DNA of 64,000 bases from Larsenimonas rhizosphaerae. Its GTDB lineage: Bacteria > Pseudomonadota > Gammaproteobacteria > Pseudomonadales > Halomonadaceae. Positions 18,539-25,980 of the stretch are shown here, piece by piece. The stretch covers positions 248,001 through 312,000 of the forward strand of contig NZ_JAMLJK010000002.1 in NCBI RefSeq assembly GCF_023700005.1, in the 5' to 3' direction. The notes beneath the pieces were generated by a model. It saw only the letters and a list, made by a program, of their open reading frames with translations, did not search any database and had not been told where the DNA came from. How positions within the stretch are numbered: the stretch's first letter is position 1; each line of letters begins with the position of its first letter. The position numbers and the translations under genes were made by a program.

Positions 18539-18818
18539 GATGCCTCCCTCCCTGTGTTGTCCATTGCCTGAAAGCGTTTTGTATTTTCCACAACATACCC
18601 GCCGCCCTGGCATCGTGATCCAGCTCTCGGCGACTGCCCACACCGCAGGCACGGCATAGCCAGTCGCGGGCATCGTCTTCGCTGTGTGTGCCGTCCGGTA
18701 CATCTGCCCCGAATTTGGCCCGCGCTCGCTGGTCCAGGTAACGATGGAAGCGCTCATCGCGGCAGAGCATACCGGCGGCTCGGGCATACCGGCCGCCCTG
18801 CACTGATGTAGTGCTCAT
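18531..18818 (-). CDS. phage protein of unknown function (95 aa)
   Basis: A 95-residue soluble protein containing two related stretches, ARAAGMLCRDERF and ARAAGMLWKIQNAF. Between them is a Cys pair (WLCRACGV) and an SRRELDHD segment. I do not recognise the family. The start at 18818 has GGAGG 7 bp upstream and overlaps the stop of the preceding 24-residue ORF (ATGA), so it is a link in the coupled early operon. Confidence 0.65.
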   Translation of the reverse strand: MSTTSVQGGRYARAAGMLCRDERFHRYLDQRARAKFGADVPDGTHSEDDARDWLCRACGVGSRRELDHDARAAGMLWKIQNAFRQWTTQGGRHHE

Positions 18819-18889
18819 GGCAGTACCTCCGGGTCGATATTCAGCGCCGCACATAGCTCACGGACCAGCCACTGTTTGATGGTGCTCAT
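18815..18889 (-). CDS. 24-residue microprotein, chained by ATGA at both ends
   Basis: A 24-codon frame beginning MSTIKQWLVREL and ending DPEVLP. Its ATG overlaps the stop of the upstream 61-residue gene (ATGA), and its own stop overlaps the ATG of the downstream 95-residue gene in the same way. It therefore fills the gap between two genes exactly, which is hard to explain unless it is translated. It may only carry ribosomes across, or it may be a small amphipathic peptide. Function unknown. Confidence 0.5.
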   Translation of the reverse strand: MSTIKQWLVRELCAALNIDPEVLP

Positions 18890-19071
18890 TGTTTACCTGC
18901 CTTCAGCAGCCAGTCAGTTGCCTGGGCGATGTCGTCTGCTTCTTCCTTCTCCATTTCGGTGGCCGGAGCATGCCGGGTCAGGTTGACCAGGCGGGCGGTG
19001 GCCAGTCCCAGCAGCGTCATGCGGATCTCCGCCGGCAGCGTGGCAGTAGTGGTGGTGTGTTGTTCAGACAT
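18886..19071 (-). CDS. phage protein of unknown function (61 aa)
   Basis: A 61-residue helical protein, Thr-rich at the N-terminus and acidic in the middle (MEKEEADDIAQATDWLL). The family is not recognised. The start at 19071 has GGAGA about 8 bp upstream, and its stop overlaps the ATG of the 24-residue ORF. It is part of the leftward early operon. Confidence 0.6.
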   Translation of the reverse strand: MSEQHTTTTATLPAEIRMTLLGLATARLVNLTRHAPATEMEKEEADDIAQATDWLLKAGKQ

Positions 19072-19195
19072 GGGGCTGGTCTCCGTTCATGATTTCCAGA
19101 TCCCGCTCATCGCATACAACGCCCAGGCGCAGGGCGGCGCAGCAGAACAGAAGCGAGGTGAGGGCGAGCCCGCCCAGAATGATCGCGAGGGTCAT
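19064..19195 (-). CDS. 43-residue membrane microprotein
   Basis: A 43-codon frame that starts MTLAIILGGLALTSLLF, a single hydrophobic segment, followed by CCAALRLGVVCDERDLE and a polar tail. Its ATG overlaps the stop of the upstream zinc-finger gene (ATGA), with AAAGGGAG upstream, and its end overlaps the next start by 8 bases. The context and the clean membrane segment support a real gene. The role is unknown; small membrane peptides in this position may act in exclusion or regulation. Confidence 0.55.
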   Translation of the reverse strand: MTLAIILGGLALTSLLFCCAALRLGVVCDERDLEIMNGDQPHV

Positions 19196-19407
19196 GCGCG
19201 TACTCCCTTTGCCTTGTGCTCACGGATGGACTGGCACTCGATGCAGGTGCTGGCAAACGGTGCCGCCCGGCGGCGGGCCAACGGGATCTCATCGCCGCAG
19301 TCCTCGCACTCGATGTCGTGGTAGTCGGTCAACCGGGCGCGGCGGGCAAGCAGCCCCTCCAAGTGGCGCTGGTTAATGTCGGTGGCGTAATCGGCGGCGT
19401 CAGCCAT
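19192..19407 (-). CDS. TraR/DksA-type C4 zinc-finger protein of the prophage
   Basis: A 71-residue protein with the short TraR/DksA zinc finger: CEDC and CIEC are 17 residues apart, after a short helix. Such proteins are common in P2-like early regions. Full TraR binds the RNA polymerase secondary channel without ppGpp, so a similar effect on host transcription is possible but unproven. It lies 14 bp after replication gene A and is chained to the 43-residue ORF. Confidence 0.8.
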   Translation of the reverse strand: MADAADYATDINQRHLEGLLARRARLTDYHDIECEDCGDEIPLARRRAAPFASTCIECQSIREHKAKGVRA

Positions 19408-19421
19408 GGTGCTGCTCCTTG

Positions 19422-21374
19422 TCAGATCGGGAAATATTCCGGCATGTCGTCCCAGGCACTGCGGGGTGCGGGTGGTCGATGCAGGTGATTAAGTGCGTCG
19501 CGGACGATGTCGGCCTCAAAGGCCAGTGCCTCATCCTCGGCGCGGGTTTGCGGTGCTGCTCGCCAGGCCTCAAAGCGCTGGTTCTGGCGGTCGGCTTCTT
19601 CGGGGGAAGGTGTGCGGGGCGTGGTATCAGGCCCCGTACAGTTATTCACACAAGTCCAAGGGGCGTCGGCTTCGCCGCCGCCATAACTGCCCTTCTGGCT
19701 GAAGTCATACGGCCCGGCGGTGCGCCGTGTCTTCATCTCCCAGCGGTAAAACCGGGTCAAATACTCGGCGCCCTTGATGACCAGCCCGAAGGTGGCCTTT
19801 ACCCGGTCGCCGTACTGGCCCTTCATGAACGCGCTGTATTCGCCGGTGGCATAATCGGTGAAGTCATCGCCCTCCACGCAGCGCTCGACGCGCCAGGGGC
19901 GTGCCGGTTGATCCTTGCGCGGGGTCAGTGGGCCGCCCATCAAGCGGATGAACTGATCCCATGCCCCGGCATTGCAGGCCGTGCGTAGCTTTTGAACAAA
20001 GGAAAGGATCGTGCGGCCCGGATTCAGTGCCGCCTCCCACTCCGCCATGATGTCGGCCTGCTTCTCGGTCAGGCGGCGCATTTCCCGCCACACCGTCACG
20101 CTCGGCAGCCCCACGAACTGAAACTGACGAATGCCCCACACCGCCGCCCAGGCTTCTACCCGGGGCGCACTGGAGGCCATGTCCTTGCCGTACTGATCGA
20201 GATCGACGAACTGCTGGCCGTTGATGTTCTTGGAGACGTACTTGGCGATATACCCGGCCGCGGTGCCCCGGCTGTAATCGATCAGCTTGGTTTCGAGGCG
20301 GTTGCGCTGTGCGCCCGGCTCGTCCGGTGAATCGGCCAGTGCATAAGCACGCAGCACGTCATTCACGGCGTCGAGCGCTTCCGGTTTCATCCACAGCAGC
20401 AGGTGCCAGTGTGGCGTGCCGTCATGGTGCGGTTCGGCCACGCGAATGCCGTAAACGCCAATGCCATCCCGGGCCAGTTTGGCGCGCATCTTCGCCCACA
20501 GGTTGGTCAGGTAGCGCTGGCCGTCTCGCGGCGTGGCGCCCTTGTAGCGGGGGTTACGGGTGCAGCTTTTGGCCCGCACCGGATGAAAGCGGCTCGGGCA
20601 GGTCAGGGTATAGAACACGCCCACATGGCCCAGCCGCCGGGCTTCTGCTTCGGTCTCGCGAATGCGCAGCATCAACTCGGCGCGGCGGTTATCCGGGTTG
20701 GCCAGCCCCAGTTCAGACAACTCCGCCAGGGTGTAGTACTGGCCGTGCTGGTTGATCGCCTCGACCGCTTCAAGCATCGCGGTATTACGGCGCACCTGTT
20801 TACGGCGACGCTCGATGGTGACGTTCGAGCAGTAGATGCCTGCCCGATGATGCACGCTGCCCAGCTCCCGCTCGACCTGCTCCAGCCGACGGCCGGACAC
20901 AACCCGCAACTTGCGGCGCCACCACTTGGCGCAATACAGCCGTGCCAGCTGGGAATGGCGGGGCAGCCGGGCATCCGGCGGTTCAATGCTGTGCTGACGT
21001 GCCCGATCAATTGCCGCCCTGAGTGACTGAACAATGGCCTCGGCTTCCACGCCGCCCTGCTTGATCAGTCGTGCCGTCAGGGTTTCGTGGCTCTGCTTGA
21101 CCGCATTGGCCTGCGCCTGGGCGTAATCGACCAGCGCCTCATCATCGTGGGTCACGTTCCATGGGCCGACATACAGCGCCGCCCGCACATGGCGCAGCCA
21201 GCGGTTGCCACTGGCATTGCCCTCACGGCGAGCGATGGCCAGAAAGCCCCGCGCAAGCCGGTCGGCATAGTGAGGGAAACGATCAAAGACAGCCCGCTGG
21301 CGCCACTCGGCGCAGCTCGGCCGCCCCTGACTGCCCGGCGCCCCGAAGGCGCGGGAAAGGTCGATGGCGTTCAT
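19422..21374 (-). CDS. A: replication initiation endonuclease, gpA family
   Basis: A 650-residue rolling-circle replication nuclease of the P2 gpA family. The metal-binding HUH-like segment is HHDGTPHWH (residues 316-324). The two catalytic tyrosines have the P2 spacing Y-x3-Y (Tyr375, Tyr379 in GYIAKYVSK). It nicks the origin, which in P2 lies inside gene A, and becomes covalently joined to the 5' end. It is shorter than P2 gpA (about 760). The ATG overlaps the preceding stop (ATGA). Confidence 0.93.
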   Translation of the reverse strand: MNAIDLSRAFGAPGSQGRPSCAEWRQRAVFDRFPHYADRLARGFLAIARREGNASGNRWLRHVRAALYVGPWNVTHDDEALVDYAQAQANAVKQSHETLTARLIKQGGVEAEAIVQSLRAAIDRARQHSIEPPDARLPRHSQLARLYCAKWWRRKLRVVSGRRLEQVERELGSVHHRAGIYCSNVTIERRRKQVRRNTAMLEAVEAINQHGQYYTLAELSELGLANPDNRRAELMLRIRETEAEARRLGHVGVFYTLTCPSRFHPVRAKSCTRNPRYKGATPRDGQRYLTNLWAKMRAKLARDGIGVYGIRVAEPHHDGTPHWHLLLWMKPEALDAVNDVLRAYALADSPDEPGAQRNRLETKLIDYSRGTAAGYIAKYVSKNINGQQFVDLDQYGKDMASSAPRVEAWAAVWGIRQFQFVGLPSVTVWREMRRLTEKQADIMAEWEAALNPGRTILSFVQKLRTACNAGAWDQFIRLMGGPLTPRKDQPARPWRVERCVEGDDFTDYATGEYSAFMKGQYGDRVKATFGLVIKGAEYLTRFYRWEMKTRRTAGPYDFSQKGSYGGGEADAPWTCVNNCTGPDTTPRTPSPEEADRQNQRFEAWRAAPQTRAEDEALAFEADIVRDALNHLHRPPAPRSAWDDMPEYFPI

Positions 21375-21838
21375 TCGGCATGCTCGATCAGGTGCAGAAA
21401 ATGGCGAACGGCCTCGGTATCGCCCTCGGCCAGTGCGGTGCGAGCGCTTGCGGCAAGCGCCTGCGACGGATGCGGGCGGGGCGTTTCCAGCATGTCCTTC
21501 AAGCGATTGGCGTAAGTGCTCATGCGATGAATGGCCGCGCGGATCGCCTGCCGCGTGACCGGGGTCATCCGCTCCATCGGGGTGTGAAGCAGCCCGGCGG
21601 CAATGGCCTCCGGCGTGCGCTGATCCAGCGGGATCTCATTCAAGGGCCGGTTCGGCACCAGCCGCTCCCCGGCGCTGCGCAACAGCACCGCATGCTCACC
21701 AGGCTGAAGAGATGCCCAGAGTTCGATCAGATCGAGATCCGCCGTGCGGCGGTGAAGCTCATCCCGCAGGGCCATAAATCCGGCCCGAGGGGAGGCGCTT
21801 TTGGCCTCTGTGCCTGAAATCAAGGCGAGTGATCCCAT
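21371..21838 (-). CDS. phage early protein of unknown function (155 aa)
   Basis: A 155-residue mostly helical protein directly before gene A and coupled to it by an ATGA overlap. Visible are an N-terminal FMALRDELHRRTADLDLIELW helix pair, ERMTPVTRQAIRAAIHRM, and an acidic end. I do not recognise the family. The position suggests a role in replication, as with P2 gpB, but no DnaB-loading motif can be seen. Confidence 0.6.
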   Translation of the reverse strand: MGSLALISGTEAKSASPRAGFMALRDELHRRTADLDLIELWASLQPGEHAVLLRSAGERLVPNRPLNEIPLDQRTPEAIAAGLLHTPMERMTPVTRQAIRAAIHRMSTYANRLKDMLETPRPHPSQALAASARTALAEGDTEAVRHFLHLIEHAE

Positions 21839-21878
21839 AACGACCTCCTGTGTCGTTTGAAATGCAGTGAATAGGGAG

Positions 21879-22217
21879 TTAGTGCGTGGTGGCAGCCGTC
21901 ACCGTCTGGTGGGAAAGCGACTCATGGCGAACCAGTCGCATCAGGTCTGTCAGCGTCAGGGCCAGGGTGGCGCCCGTGGCCTGCCGGATGACCACCAGAT
22001 GGGCGGTGCTGGCATCCAGATCGACCCACGTGGTCTGGTTCATGGCCTGTAATTCAGCAAAGGCCTGCAGGGCGAGGATGCCTGCGTGATCCCGCGCCAT
22101 ATCATGCTCGGTCATCAGGTGTGCGCAGCAGCGGGCCACGGCCTCTTCCTTGCGAACCGGGCGGGGCAGGGTGAGCAAAAAGGCCGTGGCGGCGTTGGTC
22201 TGGTCTAGTGCGTGCAT
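21879..22217 (-). CDS. phage early protein of unknown function (112 aa)
   Basis: A 112-residue protein with a Cys pair near residue 30 (ARCCAHLM) and an Ala/Leu-rich helical middle. No family is recognised. It overlaps the upstream gene by 13 bases and is followed by a 40-bp gap before the 155-residue gene. Confidence 0.6.
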   Translation of the reverse strand: MHALDQTNAATAFLLTLPRPVRKEEAVARCCAHLMTEHDMARDHAGILALQAFAELQAMNQTTWVDLDASTAHLVVIRQATGATLALTLTDLMRLVRHESLSHQTVTAATTH

Positions 22218-22432
22218 GCCACACCTCCCTGGGTATTGAGTTGATCAAAGGCATAGGCCGCGTGCATGAAGGCCTCATCTTCTCGAAGGCGACCCACATT
22301 CGAGAGGTGATCGCCGCAGGCGGTGACCATTTGCAGCGGCGTACGGTGGCGCGGCTGATTACGCAGGAACTGCTGCGCCGCGTCCTGCACGCTGTCGCTG
22401 GGATCAATCTGGTAAATCGGGTCGATCTTCAT
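22205..22432 (-). CDS. phage early protein of unknown function (75 aa)
   Basis: A 75-residue protein (starts MKIDPIYQIDPSDS, ends GGVACTH). Its ATG overlaps the stop of the Ogr-like gene upstream (ATGA). The composition is that of a small soluble helical protein, with no recognised domain. Confidence 0.6.
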   Translation of the reverse strand: MKIDPIYQIDPSDSVQDAAQQFLRNQPRHRTPLQMVTACGDHLSNVGRLREDEAFMHAAYAFDQLNTQGGVACTH

Positions 22433-22692
22433 TTTCTGCTCCTGAACAGGTCTTCGGGCGGCTTCGGAATCAACGCATAAGGCACGTTGTCAGCCAGTTG
22501 GCCCTTGTACTTGGCATTCGGTATACCGCTGGGGCTGGTCGTTTCGGTGATGATGCTTTCCCCCTTGCCACACCAGCCGCAGATCGGGTTCTGGCACTGC
22601 AGGTATGAGACGCGGTAGTCGTCGTGCATCTGTTTCGAGGTGCGTACCCGGCACGGGCCATCGCAGTGCGGGCACACCCAGCGCATGGTCAT
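22429..22692 (-). CDS. Ogr/Delta-family zinc-finger activator (single domain)
   Basis: An 87-residue protein with one Ogr/Delta zinc finger: CPHC at the N-terminus, then about 23 residues later CQNPICGWC, in the P2 Ogr pattern. P2 Ogr binds dyads upstream of the late promoters and recruits RNA polymerase to turn on structural genes. The start at 22692 has AGGAGGG 6 bp upstream and overlaps the stop of the double-domain gene. In P2, ogr lies beside gene D; here it is in the early operon. Confidence 0.82.
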   Translation of the reverse strand: MTMRWVCPHCDGPCRVRTSKQMHDDYRVSYLQCQNPICGWCGKGESIITETTSPSGIPNAKYKGQLADNVPYALIPKPPEDLFRSRK

Positions 22693-23054
22693 TGCAGCCC
22701 TCCTGTAATTCGCGGTGGTTCGCCGTCGAGGCATTCACCCTTGCCGCGCCAGCCGCAGCTTTCCTGCCTGCACTCCAGATAAACGATGCGCAGCGATGGG
22801 GCTGGCTTCTTTGAGGTACGGATACGGCACCAGCTGTCACAGCAGGGACATTTCCACCGATCTCTCGCCCTTGATCCGTTCTGCTCGTCGCCTTCCGGGT
22901 AGATCACGGCCACCCCGGAATAGAGCTGACCGCAGGGGCTGTTCTGGCATTCGAGGTACATCTTTTGCGCCATGGGATTCTCTGCTTGGCAGTGACGAAT
23001 ACGCAGATCGCCTTTGCACTTCATGCATTTCAGTCCCAACGGATTGGAGTTCAT
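22689..23054 (-). CDS. double Ogr/Delta-type zinc-finger protein
   Basis: A 121-residue protein with two Ogr-like modules in tandem. Module 1 has CMKC at residues 10-13 and a second pair around CQNSPCG. Module 2 has CPCC near residue 70 and CRQESCGW near 95. Satellite phage P4 Delta is also a fused double Ogr, so this resembles Delta more than Ogr. It is coupled by ATGA overlaps to genes on both sides. It may be a second late activator or a partner of the single-domain protein. Confidence 0.78.
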   Translation of the reverse strand: MNSNPLGLKCMKCKGDLRIRHCQAENPMAQKMYLECQNSPCGQLYSGVAVIYPEGDEQNGSRARDRWKCPCCDSWCRIRTSKKPAPSLRIVYLECRQESCGWRGKGECLDGEPPRITGGLQ

Positions 23055-23236
23055 CCGCGCCTCCCTACCGGGCGCGGCCCGCGTGGCGTGCCCAAACGCC
23101 CGACGCCTTTTCTCAAATGGCGCCGCAGCACGAACTCGGCGGCCTGGTCCAGCGTGTCCATTCCCTGTTGCTGGCGTACCGCTTCAAGCACACGGCGGTC
23201 GTCTTCGGTCGGGAACATGTCAATGTGTCGTGTCAT
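23051..23236 (-). CDS. small probable DNA-binding phage protein (61 aa)
   Basis: A 61-residue basic protein. A charged helix (DDRRVLEAVRQQQG) is followed by LDQAAEFVLRRHLRK, which resembles the second half of a ribbon-helix-helix fold, and an Arg/Gly/Pro tail. GAGG lies 6 bp before the ATG. It is coupled by ATGA to the double Ogr gene. DNA binding is an inference. Confidence 0.55.
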   Translation of the reverse strand: MTRHIDMFPTEDDRRVLEAVRQQQGMDTLDQAAEFVLRRHLRKGVGRLGTPRGPRPVGRRG

Positions 23237-23276
23237 GGGTACCTCGCAAGGTCCTGAAAGGGCGTCCCGACGTGCC

Positions 23277-23504
23277 TCAATGGAGCTTTGCGGCCGGCTG
23301 AAAATCCATCATGCTGATGGTGTCGAACTCCTGCTGGCTGGAGACGCCAAGGAGATCCAGCGCCGCGCGCATGACCAGCTCGCGCACCAGCGTGGCTTTT
23401 TCGGTGCCGGTATAGGCCACCAGTGCGTCGATCAGATCGTCTTCGAACTCATCGAGGTTGATGCCGATGCGGGCGGTCTTGAGGCGACGGGTATCCCTGT
23501 ACAT
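23277..23504 (-). CDS. ribbon-helix-helix-like phage protein
   Basis: A 75-residue protein with a beta strand then two helices (ARIGINLDEFEDDLIDALVA, then ATLVRELVMRAALDLL), the layout of ribbon-helix-helix repressors. The ATG at 23504 has AAAGGAA upstream. The in-frame ATG at 23525, which overlaps the preceding stop as TAATG, is an equally possible start. It is the second gene of the leftward early operon, where a Cox/Apl-like regulator would be expected. Confidence 0.58.
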   Translation of the reverse strand: MYRDTRRLKTARIGINLDEFEDDLIDALVAYTGTEKATLVRELVMRAALDLLGVSSQQEFDTISMMDFQPAAKLH

Positions 23505-23524
23505 GGCTGCGATTCCTTTTGGCA

Positions 23525-23737
23525 TTAGTGACTGATGGGGGCGGTTTTTTCGGCCTTGATGGCCTCTAGCCCACGCAGATAAAACATGCGGGCTTGCGCT
23601 GACAGCGTGCGCATCTCGGTATCCGCGATAGCTTCGAGTTCGGCGCGTTCGGTCGGTGTCAGGTTCATCCAGACAGGATTGCCACGGCAGCCACTGGGGG
23701 CTCGGCGGGGGCGTTGAGAGGCTTGCGTGTTGCTCAT
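23525..23737 (-). CDS. first gene of the early operon, small regulator-like protein (70 aa)
   Basis: A 70-residue protein with a basic N-terminus (QRPRRAPSGCRGN), then VWMNLTPTERAELEAIA, a strand-helix pattern seen in ribbon-helix-helix proteins, and a second helix. As the first leftward gene, directly across from the CI repressor and its operators, it occupies the Cox position of P2-like switches. A Cox-like function is inference from position only. Confidence 0.55.
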   Translation of the reverse strand: MSNTQASQRPRRAPSGCRGNPVWMNLTPTERAELEAIADTEMRTLSAQARMFYLRGLEAIKAEKTAPISH

Positions 23738-23771
23738 GGTGTATGATCCCTAATAGTTAACTTACACAGTC

Positions 23772-23824
23772 AGCATAATGCTAATTGCCAAAATGGCATT
23801 TAACAACCAAATGGCAATTATATT
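23772..23824. promoter_or_regulatory. CI operator/promoter region between the early operon and the repressor
   Basis: The 105-bp region between the divergent genes contains AGCATAATGCT (palindrome, 23772-23782). It also has TTGCCA (23785-23790) facing ATGGCA (23793-23798), and another TGGCAATT (23812-23819). The TTGCCA/TGGCAA half-site recurs inside cI. AT-rich TTATATTT at 23818-23825 could be a -10 for cI. These are the probable CI binding sites of the lysis-lysogeny switch. Confidence 0.6.
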
Positions 23825-23842
23825 TAGCTATTAGGCGTTTCC

Positions 23843-24547
23843 ATGATTGACAAAAAACTAATGGCTCCGGGGGTTTTGGAGCGCATAAAAGAGGCACTTG
23901 GGGTGTCTTCAGACAAGGAGGTGGCTGAATACTTCGGTATTTCATCTACCTCAGTGCATAACTGGAAACGCCGTGGAAGCATTCCGTATGACGAATGTGT
24001 CGAATTGGCAATTGCCAAAAAGGCAGGTTTGGAGTGGTTGCTCTTTGGTGAGGGCGTAGCCACTGGAACAGCCGTCGCCTCCTCAAGAGCGATAGGGCAT
24101 GCCGAGGTTCGCGTACCTGCCCGCGCATACGATGCCAGCTATTCAGCCATCCCGATCTACGACATCGAGGCTGCCGCTGGCACGGGTCGACTGTTCGATG
24201 ACGAGCTGGTCGAGACCACTATCCAGTTCGATACCGAGCAGTTACAGCGCGACGGGCTGGACCCATCGCAGTTGGTGGGCGTTCGCGTGCGTGGGGATTC
24301 GATGGGGGAGACGCTGCACGATGGGGATCGCGTGCTGGTGGATCGCAGCAGCCGGACCCCGGATGGCGTGTTCCTGCTGCGTATGGATGATGGGCTGCGC
24401 ATCAAGCGCGTGCAGCGCGTGGCCGGCGGCGGCTGGATGCTGATCAGCGATAACGGGCGGTATCAGTCCGAATTGGTCGATCCGCTGTCCAACCAGAACG
24501 TCGAAATTATTGGGGAATGTGTGATGCGACTGGGGCGTATCTCTTGA
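23843..24547 (+). CDS. CI-type phage repressor (HTH plus S24 peptidase)
   Basis: A 234-residue LexA-like repressor. The helix-turn-helix is at residues 24-45 (DKEVAEYFGISSTSVHNWKR). The C-terminal S24 peptidase domain has the catalytic dyad Ser153 (GDSM) and Lys188 (LRIKR), so RecA-stimulated self-cleavage on DNA damage is expected. It diverges from the early operon, which it should repress. A perfect 14-bp palindrome of its likely operator half-site lies inside its own coding region. P2 itself has a short C repressor without peptidase, so this switch differs from P2. Confidence 0.9.
   Translation: MIDKKLMAPGVLERIKEALGVSSDKEVAEYFGISSTSVHNWKRRGSIPYDECVELAIAKKAGLEWLLFGEGVATGTAVASSRAIGHAEVRVPARAYDASYSAIPIYDIEAAAGTGRLFDDELVETTIQFDTEQLQRDGLDPSQLVGVRVRGDSMGETLHDGDRVLVDRSSRTPDGVFLLRMDDGLRIKRVQRVAGGGWMLISDNGRYQSELVDPLSNQNVEIIGECVMRLGRIS
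24005..24018. promoter_or_regulatory. perfect palindrome with the CI half-site inside the cI gene
   Basis: TTGGCAATTGCCAA is a perfect 14-bp inverted repeat, 162 bp into the cI frame. It contains the TTGCCA/TGGCAA units found in the intergenic operators, so it is a candidate intragenic operator for autoregulation. Confidence 0.45.
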
Positions 24548-24579
24548 AACATTGTGTTTCAGAAAGTAAGTTCTAATTG

Positions 24580-24603
24580 AGCCGCTTAATGCGGCTTTCT
24601 TTT
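24580..24603 (+). terminator. terminator after cI
   Basis: Stem AGCCGC / GCGGCT followed by TTTCTTTT, 30 bp after the repressor stop. Confidence 0.75.
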
Positions 24604-24623
24604 AACTCTTAAGCGGAAAGCTA

Positions 24624-25022
24624 ATGCGCCTTAGAACATCTACTGCCCTTGCCCTCCTTATTTCTACCACCGCTTGCGCTCAAACTGTCGAGAGCGATGA
24701 CCTTCTTGAAGACCTGCGGGATTCTGGTGCAGGTGTCACTCAGATCATTATTGAAGAAAGAGACCCATCCAGCTCATTACCTAACAGCTATCGTGACCAT
24801 TATTCGTTTACCATCGAAGAAGTAGCGCCAAAGGGCGGGCAGGTTTTTGTTTGTGACAGCAAAAAATACTGCGATGCATTGATGACATATTTTGAGCAAT
24901 TTCCAGCCTTGGTCGGCCCCTACCTCTATCAATCCAAGTCTGGAAAGGTTGTTGCCCAGCTCAATAGCGGGCTTTCTCCTCATAATGCCGAGGTGATCGA
25001 ATCTATACTCCAGAGTTATTAA
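24624..25022 (+). CDS. exported prophage protein, possible lipoprotein
   Basis: A 132-residue protein with a signal peptide (residues 1-18). A Cys at residue 18 in STTAC could be lipidated, although the lipobox is imperfect. The mature part is acidic with one further Cys pair (VCDSKKYC). No family is recognised. It is on the opposite strand to the late genes and directly downstream of cI, so it is probably expressed in the lysogen. Envelope proteins of this type often block superinfection; here that is only a guess. Confidence 0.6.
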   Translation: MRLRTSTALALLISTTACAQTVESDDLLEDLRDSGAGVTQIIIEERDPSSSLPNSYRDHYSFTIEEVAPKGGQVFVCDSKKYCDALMTYFEQFPALVGPYLYQSKSGKVVAQLNSGLSPHNAEVIESILQSY

Positions 25023-25039
25023 CCTCAGGAATCGCCTTT

Positions 25040-25252
25040 ATGGATCAGCATATGCAAAAAATTGAGCAATCTGTCGCCGTAATGGAATCGAACTATGCGA
25101 CCAAGGCTGATATTTCAGACCTCAAGGCCAGCATCTCCGATCTCAACGCAAACACGCATTCCCTGCTTCGTCAGATGATCATGTGGAGCGTGAGCGCCAT
25201 CATTGCAACTGGTGGCCTTGTGTTTGCCATCCTGCGGTTTGCTGGAAGTTGA
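25040..25252 (+). CDS. small coiled-coil protein with a C-terminal membrane anchor
   Basis: A 70-residue protein. An N-terminal heptad-like region (KADISDLKASISDLN) leads to a membrane segment at about residues 47-66 (WSVSAIIATGGLVFAILRF). It starts 17 bp after the exported-protein gene, so the two form one unit ending at the hairpin at 25283. Function unknown. Confidence 0.58.
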   Translation: MDQHMQKIEQSVAVMESNYATKADISDLKASISDLNANTHSLLRQMIMWSVSAIIATGGLVFAILRFAGS

Positions 25253-25282
25253 TCCGCTCTCTTTTCAGTTTCTTCTAAAGTG

Positions 25283-25304
25283 ACGGTCCGCGTGGCCGTT
25301 TTTT
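25283..25304 (+). terminator. terminator after the coiled-coil membrane protein
   Basis: ACGG(T)CC / GGCCGT stem with one unpaired base and a 4-nt loop, followed by T6. Confidence 0.6.
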
Positions 25305-25333
25305 GATGGGTAAACCGTTTAAAAGGCATACCC

Positions 25334-25913
25334 ATGAAGAAGATCCTTTTCCTTGCCGCTTCGGCAGTGACGTTATTTGCCAGCCCCACCATGGCCGATG
25401 ATGGCCTCAAGCATTTTGACAACGTCACCTCAATGGCCGAGAGCCTCAACGACTATCCGCCAGAGAGCGGGGGACTTTTCCGTCATCGAATCTTCGCCGC
25501 TGCATATCCAGCTGCTACCCAGCACCTTCAAGGGTGAGCCTAAAGAAGTCATCCACGACACCAACTGGCGCGCGGCACTTTATGGGGCTTATAACACCTT
25601 CATTCATACCGACGCCGATCATGTCATCGTGGACGCTATTCCACGCCAGTATGTCAGCATGGTGAACCGCAAAGACCCCAAACTACTGACCAGCCGACAG
25701 ATCACCCTGGACATGAGCAGAGAGGAAGCGCTCGAAGCCGTGCAAGGTCTTATCGATGTTTCTACCCTGCAGGATCTCAAGGCGAAGCACCCTAAATGGG
25801 ATTTTTACGGCTGGACGGATGACTGGAACAGTATCTATTACTCGGACCAGCAGCCGGGCCTTGGCGCTTTCATTCATGCCTTGCAGCCTTACTGCACTCA
25901 TTCCTGTCAGTGA
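25334..25913 (+). pseudogene. exported protein gene split by a frameshift at a G5 run
   Basis: The frame opens with a good signal peptide (MKKILFLAASAVTLFA ... MADDG) but runs off near residue 46. The continuation is in another frame, from about 25470 to the stop at 25911-25913, with coherent protein-like sequence (about 147 residues ending in CTHSC). Removing one G from the GGGGG at 25469-25473 joins both into one protein of about 192 residues. It is either a decayed gene, a sequencing slip, or a gene switched by G-run slippage. The family is not recognised. Confidence 0.6.
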
Positions 25914-25932
25914 TTCGCTCGCCTTTATGAGT

Positions 25933-25954
25933 CGCTCGCACCGAGCGGCTTTTT
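25933..25954 (+). terminator. terminator after the split exported-protein gene
   Basis: CGCTCG / CGAGCG stem with a 3-nt loop, followed by GCTTTTT. Confidence 0.65.
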
Positions 25955-25980
25955 AACGATCCGCAGGAGCCGAGGACGCC

